From NCBI RefSeq assembly GCF_002968635.1, contig NZ_PVBN01000002.1, forward strand, positions 557,521-621,520: 64,000 nt of DNA, given 5' to 3'. The notes under the pieces are model-generated. The model had not been told where the DNA came from and made no database searches. It saw nothing but the letters and a program-made list of their open reading frames with translations. Each line of letters opens with the position of its first letter. Within the stretch, counting starts at the first letter, position 1. This document shows, piece by piece, positions 1 through 8,880 of the stretch. Source of the stretch: Neorhizobium alkalisoli. GTDB taxonomy: Bacteria > Pseudomonadota > Alphaproteobacteria > Rhizobiales > Rhizobiaceae. The translations under genes were made by a program, and so were the position numbers.

Positions 1-19
1 TAACAGCCAGTTTTTTCAT
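1..19 (-). CDS. 5' end of a probable secreted-protein gene (partial)
   Basis: An ATG on the minus strand is followed by codons for M-K-K-L-A-V before the window ends. Lys-Lys then hydrophobic residues is how many signal peptides begin. A GGAGAG sequence lies about 11 bases upstream of the ATG. Only six codons are visible, so neither the product nor the reality of the gene can be established here. Confidence 0.4.
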
Positions 20-247
20 TCCGTTAGTTTCTCTCCGGACTAATAGGCTCGCCGGCGTCAATACGCAGACACCCCCTCACCGCGTCGCCGGATAGACGGC
101 GCGGCGCTTCACGATGACCTATCGTTTATCTCTGCAACCCCCGTCCAACATGGTGGCTGCGTTAGCCCGTCCTTTAGAAAGACCTAATGAGGAAATGATG
201 TGGCGGCGCAATATTTTTGCTTAAACCGGTCATTTGAGATCCAATCA

Positions 248-1021
248 TCACCCCTGCGGGCGACGATATTTCGGCAATGACGTCAGCAGCCGATGCAAGG
301 TATCGATCGTTGAAAAATCAGCAATACCATCAACGAGCTGGGGTCTGAAATGTCGTTGGAACGCTTCCACGACGCCTTTCGTCCGATCACAAAAGTGTCC
401 TGTAATTTCAATAGCATATCCATATAGGGAGAGCATGGATTGGAGAGCTTCGACCGGTTGACCGCTCTCTCCATGCTGAAAGAAACGCCCGCCGCTGATT
501 TGCGTCGGATCGATCCAGTGACCCACTCCGTCAATATGCAATTTTTCCCAGGGAAAATTTTCCCCCGGATCGACCTTGCGGATCGGGGCTACGTCCGAGT
601 GACCGAGCACCCTTTCGGGCGGAATGCTCCACCTTTCGCCACAATTGAGACACAAATCGGCGACCGATTTGATTTGTGCGGCCGGAAAGTCCGGAAGCCC
701 GCCCGGATGTCCGGGATTGGCGATCTCTATTCCGATTGAACAGGAGTTGATGTCGCTTTCGCCCGCCCAGGAGCTCTTGCCGGCGTGCCAGGCACGCCGC
801 CCTTCCGCTACGAGCTGGACGATCCGCCCGTCCTCATGGACGAAATAATGGCTGGAAACCTGGCTCTCGTCGCTGCAGAGCCAGGAAAGCGCCTGATCGG
901 CGCCGGGCATTCCCGTGTAATGCAGGACGATCATATCGGGCTTGCGCCCGTTTGAGCGCTCGCCGTGATTGGGAGAAGGTTCCACCGAAGCGCCGGGATA
1001 ATCGGCGACAAAAACCGTCAT
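248..1021 (-). CDS. N-acetylmuramoyl-L-alanine amidase, AmpD-like, with peptidoglycan-binding domain
   Basis: A 257-residue zinc amidase that would cleave the bond between N-acetylmuramic acid and the stem peptide during peptidoglycan turnover or recycling. The Amidase_2 fold spans about residues 28-155. The expected zinc ligands are visible as His34 (LHYTG), His141 (GHSDVAP) and Asp151 (KVDPG), and a Glu sits in GIEIAN near residue 99. A PG_binding_1 domain follows at about 187-246. I see no signal peptide, so a cytoplasmic AmpD-type recycling role is possible, although AmpD itself lacks the binding domain. The start overlaps the stop of the upstream TerB/DnaJ gene (ATGA), so the two are translationally coupled. 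The family is certain; the exact substrate is not. Confidence 0.9.
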   Translation of the reverse strand: MTVFVADYPGASVEPSPNHGERSNGRKPDMIVLHYTGMPGADQALSWLCSDESQVSSHYFVHEDGRIVQLVAEGRRAWHAGKSSWAGESDINSCSIGIEIANPGHPGGLPDFPAAQIKSVADLCLNCGERWSIPPERVLGHSDVAPIRKVDPGENFPWEKLHIDGVGHWIDPTQISGGRFFQHGESGQPVEALQSMLSLYGYAIEITGHFCDRTKGVVEAFQRHFRPQLVDGIADFSTIDTLHRLLTSLPKYRRPQG

Positions 1022-1761
1022 GCAGCGCGGCGCTCTTTCGAAATCGCGGCGTAAGCGGCATTCAAGGCAGCCATGCGTTCGTTGGCCGCAGTATGGAGGG
1101 CGACAGGGACGCCGCGTGCAATAAGCCGATCGGGGTGATGTTCGGAAACCAGCAATCGGTACTGCTTGCGGATCTTCGAGAAATCGTCCTGCGGCGAAAC
1201 GCCCAGCACAAGATAGGGATCCGCCCCATCGAGATGCACGTGACGCGCCATGATGCGGCGGAAATGCGCCTCGTTGATATGGAAAATATCGGCGATGCGT
1301 CCGAGGAAGACCAGTTCGTCCTCGTGCACGAGACCGTCCGCCTTGGCGATGTGGAAGAGGCCATCGACCACGTTTTCCAGCATCGGGCAGTTGTCGCCGG
1401 CTCCGGGACTGCAGAGACCCGCAAGCTTCAGCGCATAGGCTTCGTAACCGGCGACGTCCTGGCGCGCGAGGTTATAAAGGCGTGCTACGTTACGTGCCTC
1501 TTCATCGGGAAAATCGAAGATCTGCTGAAAAGCCTTCACCTCGGCTTCGCTCACGATCCCGTCGGCCTTTGCCATCTTGGCAGAGAGAGCAATGATCGCC
1601 ACCGAGAAGGAAACCTGCCGGCGGGTTTCCGGATCGCCCTCAAAAACCGTCCGGACGGCCTCCAACATGCGGCCCAGCACACCGCCAGCCGCGTCGCCGA
1701 TAGCGCCGAGGAGCCGTTCCCAGAGGGAGGAAATTTGGAGGCAGGCAAAATCAAATATCAT
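1018..1761 (-). CDS. DjlA-like co-chaperone (TerB domain plus C-terminal J domain)
   Basis: A 247-residue protein with a helical TerB-like domain (about 50-165; acidic repeats KADGIVSEAE and KADGLVHEDE) followed by a J domain at the C-terminus. The diagnostic His-Pro-Asp is present in SEHHPDRL, so it should stimulate the ATPase of a DnaK-type Hsp70. E. coli DjlA has the same order but an N-terminal membrane segment. Here the chosen ATG gives a soluble N-terminus. An in-frame hydrophobic stretch continues upstream (LAIIGIIWSIG) but has no ATG, GTG or TTG start before an in-frame TAG. The gene overlaps the amidase start by four bases, linking the chaperone to cell-wall recycling. Confidence 0.85.
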   Translation of the reverse strand: MIFDFACLQISSLWERLLGAIGDAAGGVLGRMLEAVRTVFEGDPETRRQVSFSVAIIALSAKMAKADGIVSEAEVKAFQQIFDFPDEEARNVARLYNLARQDVAGYEAYALKLAGLCSPGAGDNCPMLENVVDGLFHIAKADGLVHEDELVFLGRIADIFHINEAHFRRIMARHVHLDGADPYLVLGVSPQDDFSKIRKQYRLLVSEHHPDRLIARGVPVALHTAANERMAALNAAYAAISKERRAA

Positions 1762-2186
1762 TGCCCCAATGGACCAGATTATCCCAATGATTGCAAGGCA
1801 GCGGGCGGTCCATCTCAGATTAAACTATGTTCATGTTTTCCGAACAATCACCGCCGTTCACGGCCGCTTTACCCGGTCCGCGAAGCCACCGGCGGCGTCG
1901 AGAGACCGTGATCGTAAGGGTGGTTTTCGGAGATCTTCATCGGGCAACAGCCTGTGTCGCGCCGGTCCAGATGTTGCCGACTTTCGCTAAGTTTCGCTTT
2001 TCCACAGCCGTGCCGACGCGGTAATCGGAGTTGAAACGATTATATCGCGGCTTGCCGTCCCCTTCCCGGTCTATTCGGACGAAAGGCCGGATTTTCTTGA
2101 GAAATTCACTTTACAGGTGGCCATCTCTGTCGCATCCATTCGGGCGGTTTTGAACTGTACGCGACTGTACGCGTCAAGGAGGATCG
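1762..2186. other. 425-bp divergent intergenic region
   Basis: This gap separates the minus-strand TerB/DnaJ gene from the plus-strand phosphofructokinase gene and must carry both promoters. An AAGGAGG ribosome-binding site ends just before the phosphofructokinase ATG. I found no convincing small ORF with its own ribosome-binding site, no structured RNA and no obvious palindromic operator. Confidence 0.5.
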
Positions 2187-3398
2187 ATGGCCAAACAGAA
2201 AGTAGCGATGCTGACCGCCGGAGGCCTTGCGCCCTGCCTTTCGTCCGCCGTGGGCGGACTGATCGAGCGTTACAACGACATCGCGCCAGAGATCGAGATG
2301 GTCGCCTACCGCTCGGGATACCAGGGCGTACTCCTGGGCGACCGCATCGGCATCACGGCCGACATGCGGGAGAAGGCCCATCTGTTGCATCGCTACGGCG
2401 GTTCACCGATCGGCAACAGCCGCGTCAAGCTGACAAACGCTGCAGATTGCGTGAAACGCGGCCTGGTCAAGGAAGGCGAAAATCCGCTCCGGATCGCCGC
2501 CGAGCGCCTCGCCTCAGACGGCATCACCATCCTGCACACCATCGGCGGGGACGACACCAACACCACGGCAGCAGACCTCGCAGCCTATCTCGGTGCCAAC
2601 GGCTATAACCTGACCGTGGTCGGGTTGCCGAAGACTGTCGACAATGATGTCGTACCGATCCGTCAATCGCTCGGTGCTTGGACGGCGGCGGAGGTCGGGG
2701 CACATTTCTTCGACCACGTTTCGAACGAACAGAGTGCTGCTCCTCGCACACTTGTGATCCACGAAGTGATGGGCCGTCATTGCGGCTGGCTTACCGCTGC
2801 CACCGCCCGCTCCTATATCCAGAAGACCAGAGACAATGAATATGTCGAAGGCCTGATGATGAACTCGGAATTGAAGAACATCGACGGCATCTATCTTCCC
2901 GAAATGGCCTTCGACATCGACAAGGAAGCTGGTAGATTGAAGGACGTGATGGACAAACGCGGCTTCGTGACCCTTTTCGTTTCGGAAGGAGCCTGTTTGG
3001 ACGCGATCGTTGCCGAGCGGGAAGCCGCCGGCGAGACGGTCAAGCGTGACGCCTTCGGTCATGTGAAGATCGACACGATCAATGTCGGCAACTGGTTTCA
3101 GAAGCAATTCGCCGCCCTTCTCGGAGCCGATCGCTCCATGGTGCAGAAATCCGGTTATTTCGCCCGTTCAGCACCTGCCAATGCCGCTGATTTGATGCTG
3201 ATCAAAGGCATGGTTGATCTGGCGGTAGAAAGTGCCCTGAACAAGGTTTCAGGCGTGACCGGCCATGACGAAGACCAGAACGGAAAACTGCGGACGATCG
3301 AATTTCCGAGAATCAAGGGTGGAAAACATTTCGATCTGACGGCAAAATGGTTCGGCGAAGTGATGGACCACATCGGCCAGCCCTTCGAAGCTGCTTGA
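2187..3398 (+). CDS. pfp: Pyrophosphate-dependent 6-phosphofructokinase
   Basis: A 403-residue enzyme that converts fructose 6-phosphate and pyrophosphate to fructose 1,6-bisphosphate and phosphate, reversibly, in the cytoplasm. Family motifs are in order: phosphate-binding loop GGDDTN at about 120-125, PKTVDND at 149-154 with the catalytic aspartates, and EVMGRHCGW at 193-201. An Asp where ATP-dependent enzymes carry Gly (GGDD rather than GGDG) is the known marker of pyrophosphate use. The ATG is preceded by AAGGAGGATCG, a strong ribosome-binding site. The length fits the family. The gene stands alone, with a LysE-like exporter starting 47 bases downstream. Confidence 0.93.
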   Translation: MAKQKVAMLTAGGLAPCLSSAVGGLIERYNDIAPEIEMVAYRSGYQGVLLGDRIGITADMREKAHLLHRYGGSPIGNSRVKLTNAADCVKRGLVKEGENPLRIAAERLASDGITILHTIGGDDTNTTAADLAAYLGANGYNLTVVGLPKTVDNDVVPIRQSLGAWTAAEVGAHFFDHVSNEQSAAPRTLVIHEVMGRHCGWLTAATARSYIQKTRDNEYVEGLMMNSELKNIDGIYLPEMAFDIDKEAGRLKDVMDKRGFVTLFVSEGACLDAIVAEREAAGETVKRDAFGHVKIDTINVGNWFQKQFAALLGADRSMVQKSGYFARSAPANAADLMLIKGMVDLAVESALNKVSGVTGHDEDQNGKLRTIEFPRIKGGKHFDLTAKWFGEVMDHIGQPFEAA

Positions 3399-3445
3399 TA
3401 CACGACGAGTGACGAGCGTCATCGAGGCGTTCGGGAGGAAATGCA

Positions 3446-4081
3446 ATGACGGCTGATATCTGGCTCGCTTTTGCCGCGACCGCGATCTTTTTCGTCCTCC
3501 TCCCAAGCCCTCTTGCTTGCCTTACTGCCAGCTTCTCGCTCCAGCGCGGCCGTCGCACCGCGGTCGCCACCCTGCCCGGCCTGGCGCTTGGGCTCACAAC
3601 GGCATTGATGCTGGCAAGTGTACCGATTGCACTTGTGGCTCTTTATGCCCCCCGGCTGATGGAGACGATTTCCTGGGCCGGCCTTGGCTATCTGATGATC
3701 TACATATTGTGGTCCTATCAGGACCCGAAAATCGCCGGCCCCATAGCCGACAACGACAATCTGCCGGAATGCCGTCATGCGCGGATTTTCGGCTGCCTCT
3801 TCAGTCAATCTGCGTTCAGTCTTCGTTATGCACTCGTGCTCGCCGCCATCCTTGCGCAGTTCGTCGACCTCAAAACTCCAGTTCTGCTTCAGCTTCTCGA
3901 AATGCAGGCGATTTTTGTCGTCTGCATGATGATTGGAGGCACCATCCACGTGCTGTTGCCCCGCCGCGTTCTCGGCCGTAAACGCAACGCCGCAAACATC
4001 AACCAAGCCTCGCGCAAGCCCCAGACGCGATTCATATCGCGACGTGCGGTCACGGCCGGTTATCGCCGGATCGCCGCGTAG
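3446..4081 (+). CDS. LysE/RhtB-like membrane exporter
   Basis: A 211-residue integral membrane protein with about five hydrophobic segments (near residues 5-25, 40-65, 70-90, 125-145 and 150-172) and a basic C-terminal tail. The beginning, with a LPSP motif in the first helix and a conserved helix-loop pattern, resembles LysE-type amino-acid exporters. Similarity in the second half is weak and the usual glycine-rich motif is degenerate, so the transported compound cannot be named. GGGAGGAAATGCA in front of the ATG is a good ribosome-binding site. It may be co-transcribed with the upstream phosphofructokinase gene. Confidence 0.65.
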   Translation: MTADIWLAFAATAIFFVLLPSPLACLTASFSLQRGRRTAVATLPGLALGLTTALMLASVPIALVALYAPRLMETISWAGLGYLMIYILWSYQDPKIAGPIADNDNLPECRHARIFGCLFSQSAFSLRYALVLAAILAQFVDLKTPVLLQLLEMQAIFVVCMMIGGTIHVLLPRRVLGRKRNAANINQASRKPQTRFISRRAVTAGYRRIAA

Positions 4082-4181
4082 GTCTGACTGTCTTGCCGGA
4101 CGCTGCCCAATAGGTTAATTAAACCACCCATTCGATAGCGGTTCGGCGGGCTGGGGTAACCATATTCATGAAAGCAACCCA

Positions 4182-5303
4182 ATGGCGATAATCAGATTTC
4201 TCGGCCGTGGAACGGCTGTGGCCTGCGCCATGTCTTCGGTTCTCGCTTCGTGTTCAAGCGTTGAGCGTGAGCCCAAAATCGCTGCGACTCAGACGCAAAC
4301 GCCGACGAATACCGCGGTAGCGGGCTCAGTTCAGACAGCATCCGTAGACGGACAGTTGACTGTCCAGTACAGATCGGATCTGCCGGTCAGTCAGCAGACG
4401 CAGACGGCGGCGGCCCAGCTTCCAGGCTCTCCGGGCGCGCAGCCGACCGTCGCCCTCGCAAAAACGTCGAGACTTCCGGTTCCTGTTCCGACAGCCGCCG
4501 AAGCTGCCTCGGTCCAGACTGTAGCGATGGCATCTGCAACCATGGCGCCGTTCGTTGCCCTGGTACCCACCCAGAGCGCCGTAGCGACGGCAACCCCCGC
4601 CAAGACCACCTCGACCCTTGTCGCAGCGGCGGCGCCGGCGGCGTCAACCGTTCCCGCAACCTCGACGATTCTCGCATCCTCCAAGGGCGGACGTCTGGCC
4701 GTCCCGGCCATCGCCCCCGCCGTTTCGGAAGGCAAGATCCAGCCGGCCGCGGCCCAGGCGATTGCATTGGACGAGCCGGAGCTGACACCCGACATGGTGG
4801 CGCTGCAGTCCGTCGTACCCACACCGCGCCCGCAACGCCCAGACACGTCGACGCTTGCCTATGCCGCTCAGCCGAGGGCCGTCGCCGCACTTTCCGCGAT
4901 GGAATTCCCGCCGGCCCCCGGCGATCCGCTGCCGACCACCGCTTCAGCGGCACCTGCGGATTTGAGCAAGCTCATCAAGCGTTATGCAGGACTTTACGGC
5001 GTGCCGGAATCGCTGGTGCATCGTGTCGTGCATCGTGAAAGCAGATACGATCCCAAGGCCTACCATAAGAACGGCTACTGGGGTCTCATGCAGATCAAGT
5101 ATTCGACCGCCAAGTCCATGGGCTACGAAGGACCTGCCGCAGGCCTGCTCGACGCCGAGACGAACCTCAAATACGCGATCAAATATCTGCGTGGCGCCTG
5201 GCTTGTCGCCGACAACAAGAACGACAGCGCCATCAAGCTTTATGCGCGCGGCTATTACTATGATGCCAAGCGCAAGGACATGCTGCACGTTCTCGAGAAG
5301 TAG
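4182..5303 (+). CDS. Lytic transglycosylase lipoprotein (SLT domain)
   Basis: A 373-residue secreted enzyme predicted to cleave the MurNAc-GlcNAc bond with formation of 1,6-anhydromuramic acid. The N-terminus ends in a lipobox (LASC, Cys24), so it should be anchored as a lipoprotein. Residues about 30-250 are a low-complexity Ala/Thr/Pro/Val-rich linker, probably an unstructured tether. The SLT domain occupies about 255-373, with the catalytic glutamate in HRESRYDP (Glu286) and the motifs GYWGLMQI and NLKYAIKYL. The gene converges on the serine hydrolase with a 20-base spacer in which the octamer GCGACAGC and its complement could form a hairpin. Confidence 0.88.
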   Translation: MAIIRFLGRGTAVACAMSSVLASCSSVEREPKIAATQTQTPTNTAVAGSVQTASVDGQLTVQYRSDLPVSQQTQTAAAQLPGSPGAQPTVALAKTSRLPVPVPTAAEAASVQTVAMASATMAPFVALVPTQSAVATATPAKTTSTLVAAAAPAASTVPATSTILASSKGGRLAVPAIAPAVSEGKIQPAAAQAIALDEPELTPDMVALQSVVPTPRPQRPDTSTLAYAAQPRAVAALSAMEFPPAPGDPLPTTASAAPADLSKLIKRYAGLYGVPESLVHRVVHRESRYDPKAYHKNGYWGLMQIKYSTAKSMGYEGPAAGLLDAETNLKYAIKYLRGAWLVADNKNDSAIKLYARGYYYDAKRKDMLHVLEK

Positions 5304-5323
5304 CGACAGCAGTTGACGGCGCC

Positions 5324-6661
5324 TTAAGGCGCTGTCGCCTTCACGACCTCAGCGACAAGCATCGACGGATCATAGCGCTCCGGCGTCAGGCCAAGCCGCA
5401 CGACCACGAGGTCGAGCGACGGAATGACGATGATGTTCTGTCCATCATGGCCGTCCAGGATGAATGTGTCGGCGGGTAGACCCTTGCTCGCGCCCGGTAG
5501 CCAGGTCTGCATTCTGGAATAGCGGCCATTCGAGGTCCGGTTCGGCTGGCGCATGGCCTCGACGAAGCCTTCCGGCAGGATCCGGTTGCCGTTCCAGACA
5601 CCGTCGCGCGCCAGCAGCAGTCCCATTCGCCCCCAGTCCCGCGCGGTTGCGTACATGTAGGAACTGCCGACGAAAGTACCGGCCGCATCGACCTCCAATA
5701 CCGCACTCGCCATTCCCAACGGTTCGAACAGTGCCTTTCGCGGATAGGCAAGCGCCGCCTTGTCTTCCAATCGGCTCATCCATATCCGGGAGAGCAAAAC
5801 GCCTGTGCCGGAGGAATAGTTGAAGCGAATACCCGGATCGGCCTCAAGCGGCTGATCGGCGGCAAAGTTTGCCATATCTCTTTCGAGATAGAGCATGCGA
5901 GTGACATCCGCGACCGTGCCGTAGTTCTCATTGAAGGCAAGACCGCTCTCCATCGCCAGAAGATCGGCGAGGCTGATATCGGTGCGCTGATCGTTCTGCC
6001 ATTGTCGGAAGAGGGCTTTATCACCCGCCGACAGCCGACCGTCCCGAATCATCGTGCCGATGACCGCAGCAGTCACCGTCTTGGTCATCGACCAGCCCAG
6101 AAGCGGCATGTCTTTCGAGAACCCGGCAGCATAGGCCTCTCCCGCGATGCGCCCGCCCTTCACGACGACCACAGCCCGCATGCCGGATCCAATGAGATCA
6201 CCGCGTGAAAGAAGCGCCGCAACTGCCGGATGGGATTCGGCTTTTCCGCCCTCTGGCCAAAGCGCAGTCTCGTCGACGGGCGTCTGCGCATTCGATGCCG
6301 TTTCCACTCCGGGCAATGTTTCATCATTGGGAGTGACGGTGCAACCCAGGCCATCGCGATGGACGGCGTCGTTGCCGGCGAAGACCCCGAACAGCGCCGC
6401 ATGGACGCGTTTTCCGGTCCGATCGACGGAAACGTGCATCAGCTTGAGAAGTGGGTGACCCGGCGCCTGAACGTCGACCGCGAGTACTTCCTCCGCGTCC
6501 CGCCCGGCAATGAAGACATTCGAACAGACGATCTTGGCTGCATAGCCACTACCAACCCTCAGCAGCTCCGGTGGAATAAGATAGAGCCAAGCCGCGACGC
6601 CGATAAGGCCAACCAAGACGGCACCAGTACAGACCTTCACAATCCGGCTCAACAATCGCAT
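5324..6661 (-). CDS. Serine hydrolase of the class C beta-lactamase/penicillin-binding-protein-like family
   Basis: A 445-residue protein with one N-terminal membrane helix (about 8-28) and a beta-lactamase-fold domain from about 140 onward. The nucleophile motif SxxK is SMTK (Ser191, Lys194), the Tyr motif is YSS (about 282-284), and a HDG near the C-terminus fits the third motif. Such proteins act on D-alanyl peptides, esters or amides; the substrate here is unknown and true beta-lactamase activity should not be assumed. I chose the ATG at 6661 because AAGGAG lies directly before it, and the reading frame opens only nine codons earlier. It faces the betaine-lipid genes divergently. Confidence 0.8.
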   Translation of the reverse strand: MRLLSRIVKVCTGAVLVGLIGVAAWLYLIPPELLRVGSGYAAKIVCSNVFIAGRDAEEVLAVDVQAPGHPLLKLMHVSVDRTGKRVHAALFGVFAGNDAVHRDGLGCTVTPNDETLPGVETASNAQTPVDETALWPEGGKAESHPAVAALLSRGDLIGSGMRAVVVVKGGRIAGEAYAAGFSKDMPLLGWSMTKTVTAAVIGTMIRDGRLSAGDKALFRQWQNDQRTDISLADLLAMESGLAFNENYGTVADVTRMLYLERDMANFAADQPLEADPGIRFNYSSGTGVLLSRIWMSRLEDKAALAYPRKALFEPLGMASAVLEVDAAGTFVGSSYMYATARDWGRMGLLLARDGVWNGNRILPEGFVEAMRQPNRTSNGRYSRMQTWLPGASKGLPADTFILDGHDGQNIIVIPSLDLVVVRLGLTPERYDPSMLVAEVVKATAP

Positions 6662-6756
6662 GGCTCCTTCGCTGCCGCACGCATGCAATCAGGATTCTCG
6701 CCTCCAAGGAAGCAGTTTCGGTGGCGCAGGTCGCGTTCTGGAATTCAGCACAGGCT

Positions 6757-6774
6757 GCGTCATCAATCTGTTGC
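6757..6774 (+). promoter_or_regulatory. Putative Pho box upstream of btaA
   Basis: GCGTCAT-CAAT-CTGTTGC has the 7-4-7 spacing of PhoB boxes, and each half matches the CTGTCAT/CTGTCAC consensus at five of seven positions. It lies about 48 bases before the btaA ATG. In Sinorhizobium meliloti btaAB is known to be induced by phosphate limitation through PhoB, which makes the location sensible. The match is imperfect. Confidence 0.4.
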
Positions 6775-6822
6775 ACGAGCGGGCTAAACGCCCTGCAACT
6801 CTGGACTAGGCAGGACTCGATT

Positions 6823-8070
6823 ATGGCGGATATTGCTCAGGAAGCCGGTTTTCGGAAAAATAAGAAGCTCAAGGATGCGCTTCTGCAGCATAAAGCACTT
6901 TCGCGACAGGGTTTTTCGGAGAGGCTTTTCGGGCTGCTGTTTTCCGGTCTCGTTTATCCGCAGATCTGGGAGGATCCGGACGTCGACATGACGGCGATGG
7001 AGCTGACCGAAGGGCACTCGATCGTCACGATCGGTTCGGGCGGCTGCAATATGCTCGCCTATCTATCCCGCGCGCCTAAAAAGATCGACGTGGTCGATCT
7101 CAATCCGCATCACGTCGCTTTGAACCGCCTGAAGCTGGCGGCTTTCCGGCATTTGCCGGGTCACGGAGACGTCGTACGCCACTTCGGCATGGACGGCGTT
7201 CGATCGAACAGCAAGAGCTACGACAAATTCGTCGCGCCGCACCTCGATACCGCCACACGCACCTATTGGGAAAAGCGGTCCCTGTTGGGTCGCCGCCGCA
7301 TCGGCGTCTTCGACCGTAACATCTACAGGACGGGACTGCTCGGCCGTTTCATCGGTGCCGGCCATCTGATCGCCCGGATGCATGGAACCGACCTTACCGA
7401 GATGGCGAACGCCCGCTCCTTGCGCGAGCAGCGGCAATTCTTCGACGAGAAGATCGCCCCCCTCTTCGAGAAACCCGTGATCCGCTGGATCACCAGCCGC
7501 AAGAGTTCGCTTTTCGGCCTCGGTATCCCGCCACAACAATATGACGAGCTTGCGAGTCTCGCCGCCGACGGATCCATTGCGCCGGTGCTGCGCCAGCGGC
7601 TTGAAAAGCTCGCCTGCCATTTCCCGCTGCGCGACAACTACTTTGCCTGGCAAGCTTTCGTACGCCGTTATCCAAAGACAGAGGAAGGCACGCTGCCGAC
7701 TTATCTGAAGGCGGAAAATTTCCAGATGATCCGCAACAATGCCGATCGCGTCACCGTCCATCACGCAAGCTTCACCGAGCTTCTGGTCCGGAAGGCTGCG
7801 ATGTCCGTTGACCGCTACGTCCTCCTCGACGCGCAGGACTGGATGACGGATCAGCAGCTCAACGACCTCTGGACGGAAATTACCCGCACGGCGGCTCCCG
7901 GAGCCCGCGTAATCTTCCGCACGGCCGCCGAAAAGACCGTCCTCCATGGTCGCCTGACCTCAGCACTGCTCGACCAGTGGACCTATCTCGAAGATCGGTC
8001 CGCCGAACTGAACCTCCAGGATCGATCCGCGATCTATGGCGGCTTCCATATTTACGTGAAAAAAGCCTGA
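6823..8070 (+). CDS. btaA: S-adenosylmethionine:diacylglycerol 3-amino-3-carboxypropyltransferase
   Basis: A 415-residue cytoplasmic or membrane-associated enzyme that moves the aminocarboxypropyl group of S-adenosylmethionine to diacylglycerol, making diacylglyceryl-homoserine, the first step of betaine lipid (DGTS) synthesis. Recognisable features are the YPQIWEDP segment at 45-52, a glycine-rich AdoMet loop TIGSGGCN at 69-76, and DLNPHH shortly after. Length matches rhizobial BtaA. The ATG at 6823 fits the conserved N-terminus MADIAQEAG; the frame opens upstream but without homologous sequence. The stop overlaps the start of btaB by one base (TGATG). The pair lets rhizobia replace phospholipids when phosphate is scarce. 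Confidence 0.93.
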   Translation: MADIAQEAGFRKNKKLKDALLQHKALSRQGFSERLFGLLFSGLVYPQIWEDPDVDMTAMELTEGHSIVTIGSGGCNMLAYLSRAPKKIDVVDLNPHHVALNRLKLAAFRHLPGHGDVVRHFGMDGVRSNSKSYDKFVAPHLDTATRTYWEKRSLLGRRRIGVFDRNIYRTGLLGRFIGAGHLIARMHGTDLTEMANARSLREQRQFFDEKIAPLFEKPVIRWITSRKSSLFGLGIPPQQYDELASLAADGSIAPVLRQRLEKLACHFPLRDNYFAWQAFVRRYPKTEEGTLPTYLKAENFQMIRNNADRVTVHHASFTELLVRKAAMSVDRYVLLDAQDWMTDQQLNDLWTEITRTAAPGARVIFRTAAEKTVLHGRLTSALLDQWTYLEDRSAELNLQDRSAIYGGFHIYVKKA

Positions 8071-8738
8071 TGGCGCGCCAGATGACAGGCACGTCCCTCC
8101 CCGGCGAGCATGCAGAACGCATGGATCGGATGTACCGCTACCAGCGTCACATCTATGACGCCACGCGCAAATATTACCTCTTCGGCCGTGATCGGGCGGT
8201 CGAGGGACTGCATGTGCCGCCGGGCGCGACATTGCTGGAAGTCGGATGCGGCACGGGCCGCAATCTATTGCTCGCCCACCGGCACTACCCTACTGCCAAG
8301 CTCTATGGCCTGGATATCTCCGCCGAAATGCTCGAAAGCGCCCGGGCGAATTTTCGCGGCAGGCCGACAGCACCGAATTTCCAGGTAGCGGATGCCACGA
8401 ATTTCAAGGCGGAGGAATTCGGCACGACGGGCTTTGACCGCATCCTGATCTCCTATGCGCTCTCGATGATCCCGAATTGGGAAGGGGCACTCGATGCCGC
8501 GCTTGCCGCGCTCGCCCCGAACGGCTCGCTGCATATCGTCGATTTCGGCCAGCAGGAACGCTTGCCCGGCTGGTTCGGACGGCTGCTGAAGGCGTGGCTG
8601 ACGCGCTTCCACGTAACCCCCCGGGCAAACTTGCATGACGTTCTGGAAAGCAAGCTCGCCGCGGCAAACGCCGACATGATCTTCGAAGAGATCGGCCGGG
8701 GCTATGCCTGGCACGCGGTGATCCGCCGCCGCGGCTGA
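8070..8738 (+). CDS. btaB: Diacylglyceryl-homoserine N-methyltransferase
   Basis: A 222-residue AdoMet-dependent methyltransferase that would trimethylate diacylglyceryl-homoserine to the betaine lipid DGTS. Class I methyltransferase motif I is visible as LLEVGCGTGRN (about 55-65), followed by an acidic motif LYGLDIS and a YALSMIP segment. The N-terminus (MYRYQRHIYDATRKYYL) is typical of BtaB. The ATG at 8070 shares a base with the btaA stop, so the two enzymes are translationally coupled and almost certainly made in step. Function is inferred from this pairing as much as from the sequence itself. Confidence 0.92.
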   Translation: MARQMTGTSLPGEHAERMDRMYRYQRHIYDATRKYYLFGRDRAVEGLHVPPGATLLEVGCGTGRNLLLAHRHYPTAKLYGLDISAEMLESARANFRGRPTAPNFQVADATNFKAEEFGTTGFDRILISYALSMIPNWEGALDAALAALAPNGSLHIVDFGQQERLPGWFGRLLKAWLTRFHVTPRANLHDVLESKLAAANADMIFEEIGRGYAWHAVIRRRG

Positions 8739-8880
8739 CTAGGCGATCGCTGCGCATACGGCGGGCGCCCCTCTTGCCATAACCGATTTTTTACGACGTT
8801 ATGATGAACATGGCGTTCGCGCTTCCTCGTTGCGGAATCATGGGGCGAGAGGCTTTGGTCTGCATCAACACGGAACTTTC

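Noticed and set aside
5324..6661. Annotation as a true class C beta-lactamase
   Set aside because: The SxxK and YxS motifs are present, but the membrane anchor and weak third motif fit the wider esterase/peptidase family; resistance cannot be inferred.
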